DNA of 64,000 nt from Bursaphelenchus xylophilus (lineage: Eukaryota > Nematoda > Chromadorea > Rhabditida > Aphelenchoididae). The first letter of the stretch is position 1. Every line of letters begins with the position of its first letter. The translations under genes were made by a program, and so were the position numbers. Under the pieces are notes generated by a model. That model did no database searches and was not told the DNA's origin. It was given only the letters and a program-made list of their open reading frames with translations. The stretch covers positions 2,480,001 to 2,544,000 of the forward strand of contig CAJFCV020000001.1 of NCBI GenBank assembly GCA_904066235.2, given 5' to 3'. This document shows positions 46,957 to 63,950 of the stretch, one piece after another.

Positions 46957-48202
46957 ATGCTCTCGAGAGTTTGTTTGCTAATTGCGCTGGCTGTAATTTA
47001 TCTGAACCTGCTGAGCGGCGAGACTATGTACGATGTGTGCGTCGCGCAAGCGAAAATTCAACAAAACAAGACGGCGGTCAAGAATTGCCGGGATAAGCTG
47101 AACAGTTATATGAAGTGGAGACAGGAGAATGATGAGTATTATTTGAATGTGAGTTTGGCTATCATCAATTGGAGTTGCCTTGTAAACTTGTGCCGTTTTT
47201 CACTGAAATCTAAAGCTCGCTCTTCAATTTTTTATGTATCAGGCTGTTAAAAAATCCAAGGGCCGCTTATCATTTTATTCTTATATATCCGTCTGTCGGG
47301 AAAATAATGTGGATTTGTCGCAGAAAAATGTCTCGCCTTGTCGCAGTAATGCATCAAATCTCCAGCCGCGGCTAGCCGCCCCGAAACGATGATGGGCGAT
47401 TCCAAGGGGCGATAAATCCACATTATTTTCCCGACAGACTGATAGATAAGTAAAAAATTGATAAGTGAGCCTTGGATTTTGATAAAATACGGCATAAATT
47501 TACAAGGGAAGCACTAGCCGGTTCGTAAAGTCGCTGGAGTCATTTTTTGGCGATCGCACTGTGCGGGAAAATTCGGCATCTCCTCGAAGTGCAACGCTCA
47601 GATTTTCCTTAGATTTTGCACACACTTATTGCCACATATCCCTGAAATTTTTACGGCCGAGGGAGCAGACAAAAAGCGGAGACTGGTCAGAGAAAAAAAC
47701 GCTTTTTTGGCCGTATCTTCGCCGGTTTTGAGAGGAAAGAGTTGATTTTTTGTGGAAAAATTATCGTCTACGGTAGAAATAGGCATAAAACTTTTCATCG
47801 TAAAATTTGCAAAAAAGTGCTACATTTTTACCAACTTTCGATCTAAAAATCTCAATGCTTTTCTGCAAAGCACAGGCTAAAAATCTCGAGTATGTTTTAA
47901 AAAATGCAATAAGCATCGCATTCCCTTCATAAAGATTCCTTTTACTCTATAAAAATCGACATTATATGTGTGCTGTAATACTATTGTATCTGTCATTACA
48001 GATGTACACCTCGGACGAGAAACATCCCCGTGAACAATTCCCCCCAAACATTAGCGTCCCGAACGTAATCCGCTACCGAATTCGCCTCTGTATTTTGTGG
48101 GACAGTGATTGTGAAAGTCGAAAGGAAATTCTCCAAAAGTCCCCACCTTTTAATGAGACTTATGATGGTCAATACAGCCCATACGCTGATGTTGACTTTT
48201 AA
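46957..48202 (+). CDS. Small secreted protein, unknown family
   Basis: Two exons: 46957-47148 and 48002-48202, phase 0, donor AAT/GTGAGT, acceptor TTACAG. 130 residues. The N terminus MLSRVCLLIALAVIYLNLLS is a clear signal peptide, with cleavage probably near SGE-T. The mature part is polar and hydrophilic: VCVAQAKIQQNKTAVKNCRD, KWRQENDEYYLN, then VIRYRIRLCILWDSDCESRK and a Tyr/Asp-rich tail ending YSPYADVDF. Four cysteines remain after cleavage (VCVA, KNCR, RLCI, SDCE), consistent with two disulphides (inference). No family recognised. The intron holds a family B MITE and a family D fragment. AATAAA follows the stop by 17 bases. Confidence 0.72.
47288..47445. mobile_element. Family B MITE
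   Basis: CCGTCTGTCGGGAAAATAATG to CATTATTTTCCCGACAGACT, inside the intron of the small secreted protein gene. Confidence 0.92.
47513..47910 (-). repeat. Family C fragment and family D fragment
   Basis: AAAGTCGCTGGAGTCATTTT with CGCACTGTGCGGG, then a family D core (GCAACGCTCAGATTTTCCTT, GAAATAGGCATAAAACTTTT). Confidence 0.65.
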
Positions 48203-48219
48203 AAACATATTTTTTGAAT

Positions 48220-48225
48220 AATAAA
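48220..48225 (+). promoter_or_regulatory. Polyadenylation signal AATAAA
   Basis: Follows the stop of the small secreted protein gene by 17 bases. From here to 48906 there is only AT-rich intergenic sequence with no recognised element; it should contain the BTB gene promoter. Confidence 0.6.
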
Positions 48226-48906
48226 TTTATCAAAAAGAGCGTCAAAAAACAAACTGCAACAAAAAATCAATTGTTTTGCGACTATTTTCAATTTCATCGC
48301 CAAAACATGACCTTTTCCAAAAAAAATCGGAAAAAAACTCAATTTTCACTCAAATGCCCTGCGGTCACTGATCCAAAAATACAAAAAAACGCCGAGTAAA
48401 TCCCCCACAGACCACCTATCTTCATATAACTTTTCTCTGTTCGCGGTAATCCCCCTCATATCCGCATAAATCTCCATTTCGTTTCGAAGAAAAACATGGT
48501 CATTTTTTTCTCAATTCTGCAATCCGTTTCGAACCTCCCTTTCGCTCTTCCGTTTCGGGGATTAGCCGAAGGGGAACAGGTTGAAGAATGGTCAAGACGG
48601 ACAAGAAAAAATCAAACTTGAACGCAAGGGAAAGGCGTTTACGACATCAGGATATTATCCATAAAAATTTAATGTTTCATGGAGAAAATTTAAATATTTT
48701 CCAATATAAGACCTTCAAAAACTTCTAAAACATTGTCAATTTACTAATTAGGCAGTATTTTGAAAAAATTTGCCAGAGATACGGTAAATTTCGCGCCAAA
48801 GTCAGAGTTGTCCCTAAGTGTCAAGTCTTTCTCCCCAATAAAAATCTTCGGTCGATTTTATTTTTTTCTTGATTCCGACTGAAATTTGCGTGAACTGGTC
48901 GGTCGG

Positions 48907-51407
48907 ATGGACCAAAACGATGGCACTGTCAAAGACGAAGACCGTCTAAGACTTCTTGAAGAGAAAATTGGACAACTCAAAGGTTAGTGGACAGAATTTA
49001 TATTATTTTAGGTAATAATGTTTAATTTTAATTTTTTTGTGATGTATAAGATTATTTTTGATCTTTTACAGACTTCTCATGGCTATAGGCTATTTTTTGA
49101 CAATTTAACTTCCATTATCCACAAAATTTCAACTGATCTGTAATGTTTTAGCCAAAGTTGAGAGCAGACCGGTAATTGAAGACAGATTCTTCGACAATCC
49201 AGTGTTCAGCGACTTCAGAGTGAAAGTCGGCCAGAGAACCTTCCATGTAAGTCAAAACCTATTTCTTTATTCGAATTTTAGGTAACAAAATACCATCTTG
49301 CCAGAGCTTCGCCCGTTTTCGAGCGAATGTTTTTGTCGTGTTTCAAAGAAGCGACAGATGGAATCTTGCAGTTGCAGGATGACCCAGAAGCTGTGGAATT
49401 TGTCCTCAAATACATGTATATGAAGACTCGAGTCGAGAATTTCGAAATGGCGAGAGAGGTCGTGGTTATTGCGCATCGTTACGAAATGAATGATCTTGTT
49501 GTGAGTGTTTCTTTATTTTGGTGATGAAAAATGGGTGTTATGATTCCGAAATTAGATGAATCAGATGCTTTATGATGTTCAGTAAGTAAGCGGACAATCG
49601 AGCATTAATTATTAGCGAAATATATTGAGTTATCAACAAAATTTATATTATACATACCTATTTATTGGTTAATACAGTGCGTCCCAGGTTTTTGGTTCCA
49701 CCCCATTTTTTGATCATATCTCTGGGGGTTTTTTCTCAAATGCCATGAAATTTTACACAAGTGTTAACCAACCTTTGAGAATAAGCTATGCGAAGTTTCA
49801 TCCCAATTGGCTTCAGTACTCTGACGTTATGGCGATTTTTTAAAAATTTTGGGTGTCCCAGGTTTTTGGTTCCACGTGGAAATTTGCGAGTTTTTTGGTC
49901 CGGTTTTGAACCAACCTGCTCTTAATACTATTCATCTTGTACTCTGTAGTATTAGAAAGGGTATTACATTCGTATCTGCCGTACTTTTTCGACGGAGTGG
50001 CCCCACGAGCCATCTCCGACCTTGTACATCAGGTAAACATTGGTTTTAAAAAAAAATTCCGATTAGTGATTTATTTCCCGCAAGAAACAACTTAGAGTAC
50101 TTGTACCAAATGCAAGATGTAAAACAAACCGATACCGATTAGTTTGAAGTCATTTAATCGACCTTTTAAGTCATTTAAGCTACCGTTTACCTTCTACAGT
50201 AACCTTCAAAGGCCCTAAAAACACAGAAAATTACTATCTATGGGAACTTTTTGCCCCGAAAATCAAACTCAGCATGTTAATAAACCTATAGCTGTATCTT
50301 GTTTCTTGCTTAAATGTTCTATCTGGCGCAGGTGGTTGGTTCAAGGAAAAATGGGTAAAAGCAAGCCTATTTTGGCCTATTTTTTTGTAGAACGAACTTT
50401 ACAGACCCGATTTATTCTGAAACGGCTAATGATTGTAGCATTACGTTTTCAGGCACGCTGCGTTCAAATTTGCATGTCAAATTTTGTGATTCTCGTCCAT
50501 TCCTCTTGGTAATTCGGGGTATAAAGTGTTACGGTAGCTACTTGTTGAAGATGATATGCCAAGAAAATACTCGAGATCATTGATCAAGCTACTTTTCTTC
50601 GTTAAGTAGATGCACACTGTATAATTTAACAGCATTGGCAAGTTTAATGCCCAAAAAACAGCCTGACTGACATTTTTTTCAGAACCAATCTTTATCTCAT
50701 GTACAAGGTCGGAGATGGCTCATAGCGCCACTCCGTCGAAAAAGTACGGCAGATACGAATGTAATACCCTTTCTAATACTACAGAGTACAAGATGAATAG
50801 TATTAAGAGCAGGTTGGTTCAAAACCGGACCAAAAAACTCGCAAATTTCCACGTGGAACCAAAAACCTGGGACACCCAAAATTTTAAAAAAATCGCCATA
50901 ACGTCAGAGTACTGAAGCCAATTGGGATGAAACTTCGCATAGCTTATTCTCAAAGGTTGGTTAACACTTGTGTAAAATTTCATGGCATTTGAGAAAAAAC
51001 CCCCAGAGATATGATCAAAAGATGGGGTGGAACCAAAAACCTGGGACGCACTGTAGCTGTAACTCTAACAGGAGACTTGAGATTGGCCTAAAATTTGTTG
51101 CAAATAGTCTTGAAGCTCTATGTTTCAATTTCTAAAACTATGAGCTTGAAATTTACAATATGAATATCATTTATGTTACACTTGATCACCTGATGTCTAA
51201 TCCAAATTTTCTTTTCAGGATGAATGCGAGCTGGTCCTCTTCGAAAATGTGTGCCTGGAGAATGCTCGAGAAACCTTTTTGTTGGCCAATGACTTCGATT
51301 TGAAGCTGCTTTTGGTCAAGTGCGGCGGGATTTTGTACTACGGCTTTGATATTGGCGGCTTGGAGAACTGTCTGCCTGAACAGAATGTTGCAGACCCAGA
51401 GCAGTAG
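48907..51407 (+). CDS. BTB/POZ-domain protein
   Basis: Four exons: 48907-48982, 49152-49246, 49282-49500, 51219-51407, with matching phases and standard sites (G/GTTAGT, CAT/GTAAGT, GTT/GTGAGT; acceptors TTTTAG and TTTTCAG). 192 residues. After an acidic N terminus (MDQNDGTVKDEDRLRLLEEK) the BTB fold runs from about residue 44: FFDNPVFSDFRVKVGQRTFH, then YHLARASPVFERMF, EAVEFVLKYMYMKTRVENFE and VVVIAHRYEMNDLV. The rest (ECELVLFENVCLENARETFL, LLLVKCGGILYYGFD) is helical like the end of BTB plus a short 3-box-like tail. No MATH or Kelch repeats. BTB-only proteins of this kind are usually dimerising adaptors of CUL3 ubiquitin ligases. The last intron is occupied mostly by a 1.4-kb foldback. Confidence 0.85.
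49675..51053. mobile_element. Foldback element in BTB intron, TA duplication
   Basis: 1379 bp flanked by TA. Termini CAGTGCGTCCCAGGTTTTTG on both sides; arms of about 355 bp and a unique loop of about 670 bp. Within each arm the phrase GTCCCAGGTTTTTGGTTCCA occurs twice. No transposase frame. Confidence 0.88.
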
Positions 51408-51559
51408 ATCGCTCACTTTTATCGATTATTTCGGTATAAATTTTTATTATCCTATTTTTTCAGATATTTTTTTTGTTTTGATTCTCTCATGTTTCACATC
51501 TAATGTTTGTCTCACGTTTGATTGATTTCTTTACTAATATCTCTAATAGTACATAGTGT

Positions 51560-51565
51560 AATAAA
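51560..51565 (+). promoter_or_regulatory. Polyadenylation signal AATAAA (BTB gene)
   Basis: About 150 bases after the BTB stop codon. Confidence 0.5.
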
Positions 51566-51706
51566 GTTTACGGCTTTTTTTTACCATTTTGGTATATTGT
51601 ACTTGGTCGAGATGCCCAAAAAGTCGATATTTATACCTTTTTTTACTGGTTGGCAACTTCTGAAATAACGTCTTACTGCTAGTCAAACATACAGATAATT
51701 TTTCGG

Positions 51707-51712
51707 TTTATT
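51707..51712 (-). promoter_or_regulatory. Candidate polyadenylation signal (wolframin gene)
   Basis: TTTATT on the plus strand, about 200 bases past the wolframin stop; the convergent gene ends are about 140 bases apart. Confidence 0.4.
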
Positions 51713-51910
51713 GTAGAAAAAAATCGTATTTACATAAAGCTTTTTTTATCGCCTATCAAATCACCGGATTACTGTAATTTTCAGCTGCAAACAAAGAAAT
51801 CACTTGACAAACAAACAAAAGACCGAAGTACAACCATGATAAAGTTTGAGAGAGTAAAATTATGAGAGAAAACTTAAAATGCTGCCCTAAAATACCCTTA
51901 GTAAATTCGA

Positions 51911-57673
<5,763 letters not shown>

Positions 57674-57946
57674 CTTGTAATGATAAGCACTTATTTTTAA
57701 TACAGTCTTTGAAAAACAGAAAAGTCGGATGTTTCTTTGGTTTTTCAGGAAAATTTCTTTGCAAAAATTAGCGCTTATCATCATAAAATTATCAAGTTTA
57801 CAGTGAGGCGGCTATCAACTTCTGTTTACCCTTGAAAAAATAATTAAAGTCAATAAAAATTTTTGAGCAAAATACACAAAAAGGCACAAAACTTCGTCGC
57901 TGGCTTCAGTCTGCAAAAGGGTGAAAAACAAGATCAAACTGGGCAC

Positions 57947-59594
57947 CAGAGATTGCCACGGTCAAAATGTCGGCTCCGGCTCCGGCTCTTAGCTCCCAGA
58001 GCCGGAGCCGAGGCCAAATTTGCAGCTCCGGCTCTTGGCTCCGTGCAAAATTTAAAAAGGCCTCCGGCTCCGAATCCCGGCTCCCATGCAAAATGTTTTT
58101 TTAAAAATATTTTTCCAAAAATAAAAGTTATTAGTGCCAGAGATCATACAGCCAACGTTTCTGCAGTCAAGTCACATTCTCCGCAGTGTTCTTCAAGCAA
58201 TTTGGTTTAACAAGATCACGAAATTTTTACTTTTCTGACCGCTGCACTGCGGGTCGGGTCAAGTTTTTTTCATGTGGTGGTCAAGTCTTTCCCCTAATAT
58301 TATTTTTTCCCCGAAATTCAGACTGTTATATCGGAGGTTAATCAAGGTAAATGTGGTCAGTTCTTGTTGATTATTTCAAGAACAAGTCTTATTCTATTTT
58401 TAGAAATCAAATTTGATTGAATTACGGTGTGGGTTTGCCTCAATTTTTAGCATTCTTTGGGGGTATGTATTCTATACCTAAATGATCAATTGTGAGACAG
58501 TTTCAAGTCTGATTTACGATATCGTTTCCATTTCACCTTCGGACGTACGCCACCTGTCCAATAAAGGTAAGTAACTGTGAATCTGGTAGTCCGTTTTTTA
58601 GTAATTAAAGATTTTGTATATTATTCTAGGTTATTCAGAAAATTTTGTACGGGATTTGCCTGGTTTTCCCTCAAAATCACGTCCAACATATTAATTTTAC
58701 TGTCCTAACCACGTTTTCCATCACCAGAGGTCTTCACAGATGTGATCCAGATGTTATACGTTACAGGGATCATGTATAACATCCGCCTGAAAAAAACGCT
58801 AGATTGGTCTCAAACACATTTTTGCTTCGCTTGATGATCCTCGAAAGTATTTTCTTTGATTTTTATGAAAATTCCGCATAGTTTGGGCGTTGAATTTCAT
58901 CTCTACCTAAAATCTGCATCAACTTTGGACACAAAGAAAAAGTCTAAAAGAGAAGGAGAAACCTGTCCACTTACGTTTTTATAGGCACTAGAGACCAATA
59001 TTACGCTAAATAATCTAATCCAGGCCGAAAACTTGGCAAATCTCAACAAAAATCTTCAAAAGTACCTAGTATAATATACAAAATCTTTAATTTCTAGAAA
59101 ACGGACTACCAGATTCACAGTTACTTACCTTTATTGGACAGGTGGCGTACGTCCGAAGGTGAAATGGAAACGATATCGTAAATCAGACTTGAAACTGTCT
59201 CACAATTGATCATTTAGGTATAGAATACATACCCCCAAAGAATGCTAAAAATTGAGGCAAACCCACACCGTAATTCAATCAAATTTGATTTCTAAAAATA
59301 GAATAAGACTTGTTCTTGAAATAATCAACAAGAACTGACCAGATTTACCTTGATTAACCTCCCATATAACAGTCTGAATTTCGGGGAAAAAATAATATTA
59401 GGGGAAAGACTTGACCACCCCATGAAAAAAACTTGACCCGACCCGCAGTGCGCTGGGAAGCCTGGCTCCGACTTTGGGCTCGGGAGCCGGAGCCGACCCC
59501 AAAATTTCCGGCTCCGGCTCTGGCTCCCGGCTCGGAGCCAGAGCCGCTCAGAGCCGGAGCCAAGAGCCGGCTCCGGAGCCGTGGCAATCTCTGC
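57947..59594. mobile_element. Family E element split by a foldback
   Basis: Ends CAGAGATTGCCACGGTC and CCGTGGCAATCTCTG. Rich in GGCTCC/GGAGCC. The centre word of the 24815 copy is cut after CTGACCGCTG by the element 58245-59450. Confidence 0.82.
58245..59450. mobile_element. Foldback element with CACTGCGGGTC termini, CGCTG duplication
   Basis: 1206 bp. Termini CACTGCGGGTCGGGTCAAGT perfect for about 30 bases; arms of about 390 bp; loop about 410 bp. CGCTG stands immediately outside both ends (58240-58244, 59451-59455). No transposase frame. Confidence 0.88.
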
Positions 59595-59661
59595 TGGGCA
59601 CCAATTTGACACAAGTCCGACCGAAAAGAAAAAGAGTTTGAAGGGGGAGCAACTTCACGGT

Positions 59662-60416
59662 TACCCCAGGATCCTTTTCGGGTCAAAAAAACGACCTCAA
59701 AAAGGATCCCAATAACCTCTTCAAAGTCAACATTCTTTTGCCTCTATGTGAAATCTTTTTCCTTCAAGTGCGGAACCATTTTGATCCTTTTTCAACCTTC
59801 CCGTCGACTGGGATAGGGCATAAATACGGATTGTCGAGTATTGCTTGTTACATCCAAGGGTTTGACTTCGAAGTTGCGAATGACAGTCCCAGACATGATC
59901 ATGTGTCAAAAAACGCATCCAATTACATAATGGATGCAATAAATTGTATCCCTTCGCATCCCCTCTTTGCCCGAAAATAGTGTCCTCCTTTGAAGAGAGC
60001 CAAGACCGATGCCCTTTTAGGAAGGAGGGGATACATTTTTGGTTTCCCTTTTTACTTCCAAAATGGCAACTGATTGGCGTCTCATCAAAGGGAAACACTA
60101 TTTTCGGGCAGAGACGGGATGCAAAGGGATACAATTTATTGCATCCATTATGCAATTGAATGCGTTTTTTGACACATGATCATGTCTGGAACTGTCTGTC
60201 GAACTCCGAAAGCAAAACCTTGGATGTAAGAAGCAATAACTGGACAATCCGTATTTATGCCCGATTACAGTCGGCGGAAACGTTAAAAAAAAATCAAAAA
60301 GCTTCTGAACTTCAAGGAAAAAGGCTTCACATAGAGGCAAAAGGAATGTTGATTTTGAAGAGGTAATTGGGATCCCTTTTGAGGTCGTTTTTTTGACTCG
60401 CAAGGGATCCTTGGGT
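59662..60416. mobile_element. Foldback element with GGATCC termini
   Basis: Left arm about 59662-59990, right arm about 60090-60416, loop about 100 bp. Shared words: TCAAAAAAACGACCTC, CTTTTGCCTCTATGTGA, GACATGATCATGTGTCAAAA. A 60-base copy of an inner arm segment follows at 60417-60475. Confidence 0.85.
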
Positions 60417-60485
60417 ATCTCCGAAACCAAAACCTTGTGTGTAACAGGCAATAACACGACAACCCGTATCTTTAAGAATACATCA

Positions 60486-60633
60486 TATCAGTCTGTCGGG
60501 AAAAATAATGTGGATTTGTCGCAGCAATGTGTCTCACCTCGTCGCAGCCGCGCACCAAATCTCCAGCCGGATCGAAATTAAGGGCCATTTGAAGGCACGA
60601 CAAACCCACATTATTTCCCCGACAGACTGATAT
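60486..60633. mobile_element. Family B MITE
   Basis: CAGTCTGTCGGGAAAAATAAT to CATTATTTCCCCGACAGACT. It ends about 26 bases from the donor site of the EF-hand-like exon. Confidence 0.92.
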
Positions 60634-60658
60634 TACTTTATCATCACCACCAACCCAC

Positions 60659-60898
60659 CTCATTATCATTTTCAATTTCATTCAACGTTTCCTCTAGATC
60701 AGCGTTGGCCAAAAGTCGCTCCAGAATCTCGGTCTGGCTCATTTTTTCGTCGCCAAATTCGTTGATCAACTTTTTCAGCCGGTCCTCCGACTTTAGACCA
60801 TCCGGATGCTGATGAAACGCGCGGTAGATTCGCTTGGCCGCATCCTTCGAATACCAATCTGGATTCAGGGCGGATAAAGTGTCCGAAATCAAAAATTT
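60659..60898 (-). CDS. Candidate upstream wolframin exon (EF-hand-like helices)
   Basis: 80 codons, phase 0 at both ends; acceptor after a pyrimidine-rich run (CGATTCGTCAG), donor GAG/GTGGGT. Codes KFLISDTLSALNPDWYSKDA, AKRIYRAFHQHPDGLKSEDR, LKKLINEFGDEKMSQTEILE: helix-loop-helix character like a degenerate EF-hand, which has been proposed for wolframin before its membrane region. It joins in frame to 57673 (KMGKNNKQK). If instead it starts its own gene, the ATG at 60976 would give a hydrophobic leader. Confidence 0.5.
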
Positions 60899-61444
60899 CT
60901 GACGAATCGAGATTGATGGGGTGAAAAGGAGAGGTATGGAGGAGAATACCATGATTTCGAAGCGTATTTTAGACAAATATAGCGGTAGATTTCGATTTTT
61001 TTAATAAAAAAATTGAAATTCAAGTAAAATATTTACAAATCAGTAGCTTCAAGTGTATTAGAATCAAATTTCAGGCTTAGCGCTTGCCCAAAAAAATTGT
61101 AGAACTTTGATTTTAGCCCGCTTTTCTCATAGAACAGCGAAGAAAATTAGATTTCTCCCTGATGTTCTTATGATGCCCCCATGCTGATAAGAAATTGATA
61201 TTTTGCAGGGAAAACAAATAAACTCAGCTCCCGCCCATGGTTCGAAATCATAAGCTACAGTCATAAACCTGCATAAGAAATGAAAAATTTTAATTTTTTT
61301 GATGCCGTTATAGTATTATAAATTAAAAATTTTTGCTCAATACAAGATCTCACCGAAAAAAATTAATAAAAAGCACAAAGACCACCCCAAATATTGTCGG
61401 AAAAGGAAAATATCGCCGGATTATTCATAGCTAAAGCACTCATT

Positions 61445-61730
61445 GAGGCTTAATTTCATCAAGGTGGGAGTCTTGAAACAAAGAAAAGAACAAAGGTCAA
61501 GCAAACAGTGAAAACATCAGTTTGTCGGGAAAATAATGTGGATTTGTCGCAGAAAAATGTCTCGTCGAAGCCAAGCACTAAATCTCCAGCCTCGGCTAGC
61601 CGTCGCAAAGCGATGATGGGCGATTCCAAGGCGCAACAAATCCACATTATTTTCCCGACAGACTGTTATTTTCACTGTTTTCTTGACTTTTGTTCTTTTC
61701 TTTGTTTCAAGACTCCCACCTTCATGGAAT
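61445..61730. mobile_element. Family B MITE (61517-61668) at the centre of a palindrome
   Basis: GGTGGGAGTCTTGAAACAAA and CAAGCAAACAGTGAAAA on the left are mirrored on the right. The MITE runs from CAGTTTGTCGGGAAAATAAT to ATTATTTTCCCGACAGACTG. Confidence 0.85.
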
Positions 61731-61739
61731 TAAGCGAAA

Positions 61740-61960
61740 AAATATTATTAGCTAAAACTCTTTATCCAAGACAACCCAAAATCATGATCTTTAATGAAAT
61801 TTCAGTTTGTCGGGAAAGCAATGTGGATTTGTCGCAGCAGAATGTCCAAGGCACGACGAATCCACATTATTTTCCCGACAGACTGAAATTTCATCAAAAA
61901 TCATGATTTTGGGTTGTTTTGGATAAAGAATAATAGCTAATAAATCAATTTCGTCTAGCA
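61740..61960. mobile_element. Short family B MITE (61800-61888) at the centre of a second palindrome
   Basis: An 88-bp internally deleted family B copy. Flanks: ATTAGCTAAAACTCTTTATC...ATCATGATC on the left and their inverse on the right, unrelated to the palindrome at 61445. Confidence 0.85.
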
Positions 61961-62688
61961 CTTTTAACATCTTTTTTAGTGCACGTATCCTGCTAAATAC
62001 AGTCATATCTCGGTTATTCTTGTAAAGTTCACCCTCAAACTTTCAGAATTTAAAATAGAGTTCATGTAGGGACGCTATGAAAAATTTAAACACAATCCGA
62101 CGTCATTCACCAAATTTCCGACCTTATTTTAGGTAGTCCCTTGCACAAGATCGAAAATCCCTCTGGCCCCGCGAAGATCGGAAATCCCCGACGTTCGAGT
62201 TTATAAACCGCAAAGCCAGAGGATTTCACGGGATTTGACACAAAGAACGGAAGAGTTCCCACTCGTTCCATCCGTTTATTTGCACATTTCGCAGGCCAGG
62301 ATTGAGTAATCAACAAGTTAGAGAGCCCTTGACCAACAAAACTTTGAGCCAATTGACCCGGCAGATCATAAAGGTCTAGCCGAAAGCACATACGCCGTTT
62401 TTTGTCGCATTACGACTTTTGATCGGGGGGATTTTTGAGACGTTCTTTTGGGGGAATGTTATACTTGGCGGATGGATTTTTAAAAGTTCGAAAATTTTTA
62501 TTTTTGAGGAGCTGAAAAGAGGGAGGGTTGTATAGAATGAGTTGAAAACTTAAGAAAGGCTCTAAAAATTAGGAAGATCACCAAAATTTAGGTATTAGAA
62601 CAAGCTTTCATTTAGATGTCTAAATTAATATAAAAAATATTTTGTAGTGTAACATAATCTACACGATTTAATAGTCATCCATTTTGAC

Positions 62689-62843
62689 CTTCGAGGACTC
62701 TCGCTGATCAAATTGCCCATTTCGAATTAAAATTAGGTAACAAAAAATCGCCGCACGGTGCAATTCAATATGCACTTTTTTCAGCAAAATTTTTCGAACT
62801 GTCTGAGTTAATACTTCAAAATGGAAGTTCTCAACGCTCTTAT
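62689..62843 (-). CDS. Candidate upstream wolframin exon 2
   Basis: Acceptor TTTGATAG and donor AAG/GTCAAA; joins 63048 (G+AT = Asp) and 60898 in phase. Codes KSVENFHFEVLTQTVRKILL, KKVHIELHRAAIFCYLILIR, helical. Supported only by phase and position. Confidence 0.3.
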
Positions 62844-63047
62844 CTATCAAACAGCCATCAGATATTTGAATAAAAAACGGCTTGAACGACCAAAAATTGA
62901 AATTTTTATACATATTGCATTATAAACCAGTGTTTTAGTAAATTTCCCACAAAATTCTCAAATTTTCCAGCTCCTCAGACTATATAATAATCCAACAGAC
63001 ATGTCAAGACCATCAATATTCAAAATGAACCTCAAAATCGAACTTAC

Positions 63048-63135
63048 CAGCCGATGCGACCGCGCTGTTGGCCAATCTTCTTGATGGGCCTTCATCGCCG
63101 GATGAATCCCGCCGCCCGAAACGGAATCGTGACAT
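63048..63135 (-). CDS. Candidate first exon of the wolframin gene
   Basis: ATG at 63135, 29 codons plus one base, donor G/GTAAGT. Codes MSRFRFGRRDSSGDEGPSRR then LANSAVASA, GC-rich and polar like a cytosolic N terminus. It could start wolframin (about 784 residues in total by this chain) or a different gene. Confidence 0.45.
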
Positions 63136-63560
63136 CTTTACGGCCGGAATCGATTGTTATCACTTTGTCCGAACGTTTTCGGAACAGGTGGGCGTTTTGC
63201 AAAAAACGAATAAACGAAATAAACAGAATGCCAAGAAATTTTGGCATTGCAATTTTTCGTGGTGAAGCCCGAATATTTTGCGTAAAAACTTGTCAAATTG
63301 AAAATAAAGTCGTACAACCTTTCATTCGGTGGCTTTACACCCATTACATTTCAATCTGTTATCTTTTAGAACCCTTCGTCCATCTTCCTTATACTATCCA
63401 TGACCCAATCCCCAAAAAATCAAATTTTTACCCAACAAAATTGTCAAATGTAAGTCCTTCTATCAATATTCATTAATTTACAGTGTCATAGTCGTAAACA
63501 AAATAAAAAGACATTCATAAACATTTTCATTCCGAGTGTTTTTACAATAATTTCGACGTT
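63136..63560. other. Intergenic region between wolframin start and gsk-3 end
   Basis: AT-rich; no coding frame with splice sites. It should hold the promoter of the gene starting at 63135 and the 3' end of gsk-3. No AATAAA for gsk-3 was found close to its stop. Confidence 0.4.
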
Positions 63561-63950
63561 TTACTGCGGCTGTTCCGCTGAGGGCTGTTCGGCGGAAGAG
63601 GGCTGGCGAGTGGGTTCGATGTGCGAGGGGATGAGGATCCGGTTCAGTTCGGGTTGGATCTGCAGTTCCTGCGGCGTGAATTCAAACAGTGGAGGCAGTT
63701 CTCGGCCGTTCGGGAGGCGGGTCCCGGGCTGGCGGAGTTCGTCGAAGAAGTTGTGAGCGCATGCTTGCAGAGGAGTGAGCCGGCCTTCCGGATTGTAGTC
63801 CAGCAGTTTGGAGACGAGGTCCACAACCTCCGACGGGGCTCCCGGTCGGAGGATGCGGCTCCATGGGTGGGCGCGAATTGCGGGGAATCGGAATTCACGG
63901 TAATGGGGGTTCATTTGCTGGATCTGCTCTCGGGTGGGGGTGCCTAATAC
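63561..63950 (-). CDS. gsk-3: Glycogen synthase kinase 3, last exon (partial gene)
   Basis: Acceptor CTTTTCAG at 63951, stop TAA at 63561-63563; 129 residues in phase 0. Codes the end of the kinase C lobe: [73 protein letters not shown], then [20 protein letters not shown] and ILIPSHIEP, which follow the animal GSK-3 consensus closely. A short Ser/Ala/Glu/Gln tail ends it. GSK-3 is a Ser/Thr kinase in Wnt and insulin signalling. The upstream exons lie beyond the right edge; bases 63951-64000 read as intron. Confidence 0.93.
   Translation of the reverse strand, partial: VLGTPTREQIQQMNPHYREFRFPAIRAHPWSRILRPGAPSEVVDLVSKLLDYNPEGRLTPLQACAHNFFDELRQPGTRLPNGRELPPLFEFTPQELQIQPELNRILIPSHIEPTRQPSSAEQPSAEQPQ

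Noticed and set aside
47288..47445. Hairpin in the small-gene intron as a microRNA precursor
   Set aside because: It is a standard family B MITE; the palindrome is shared with all other copies.
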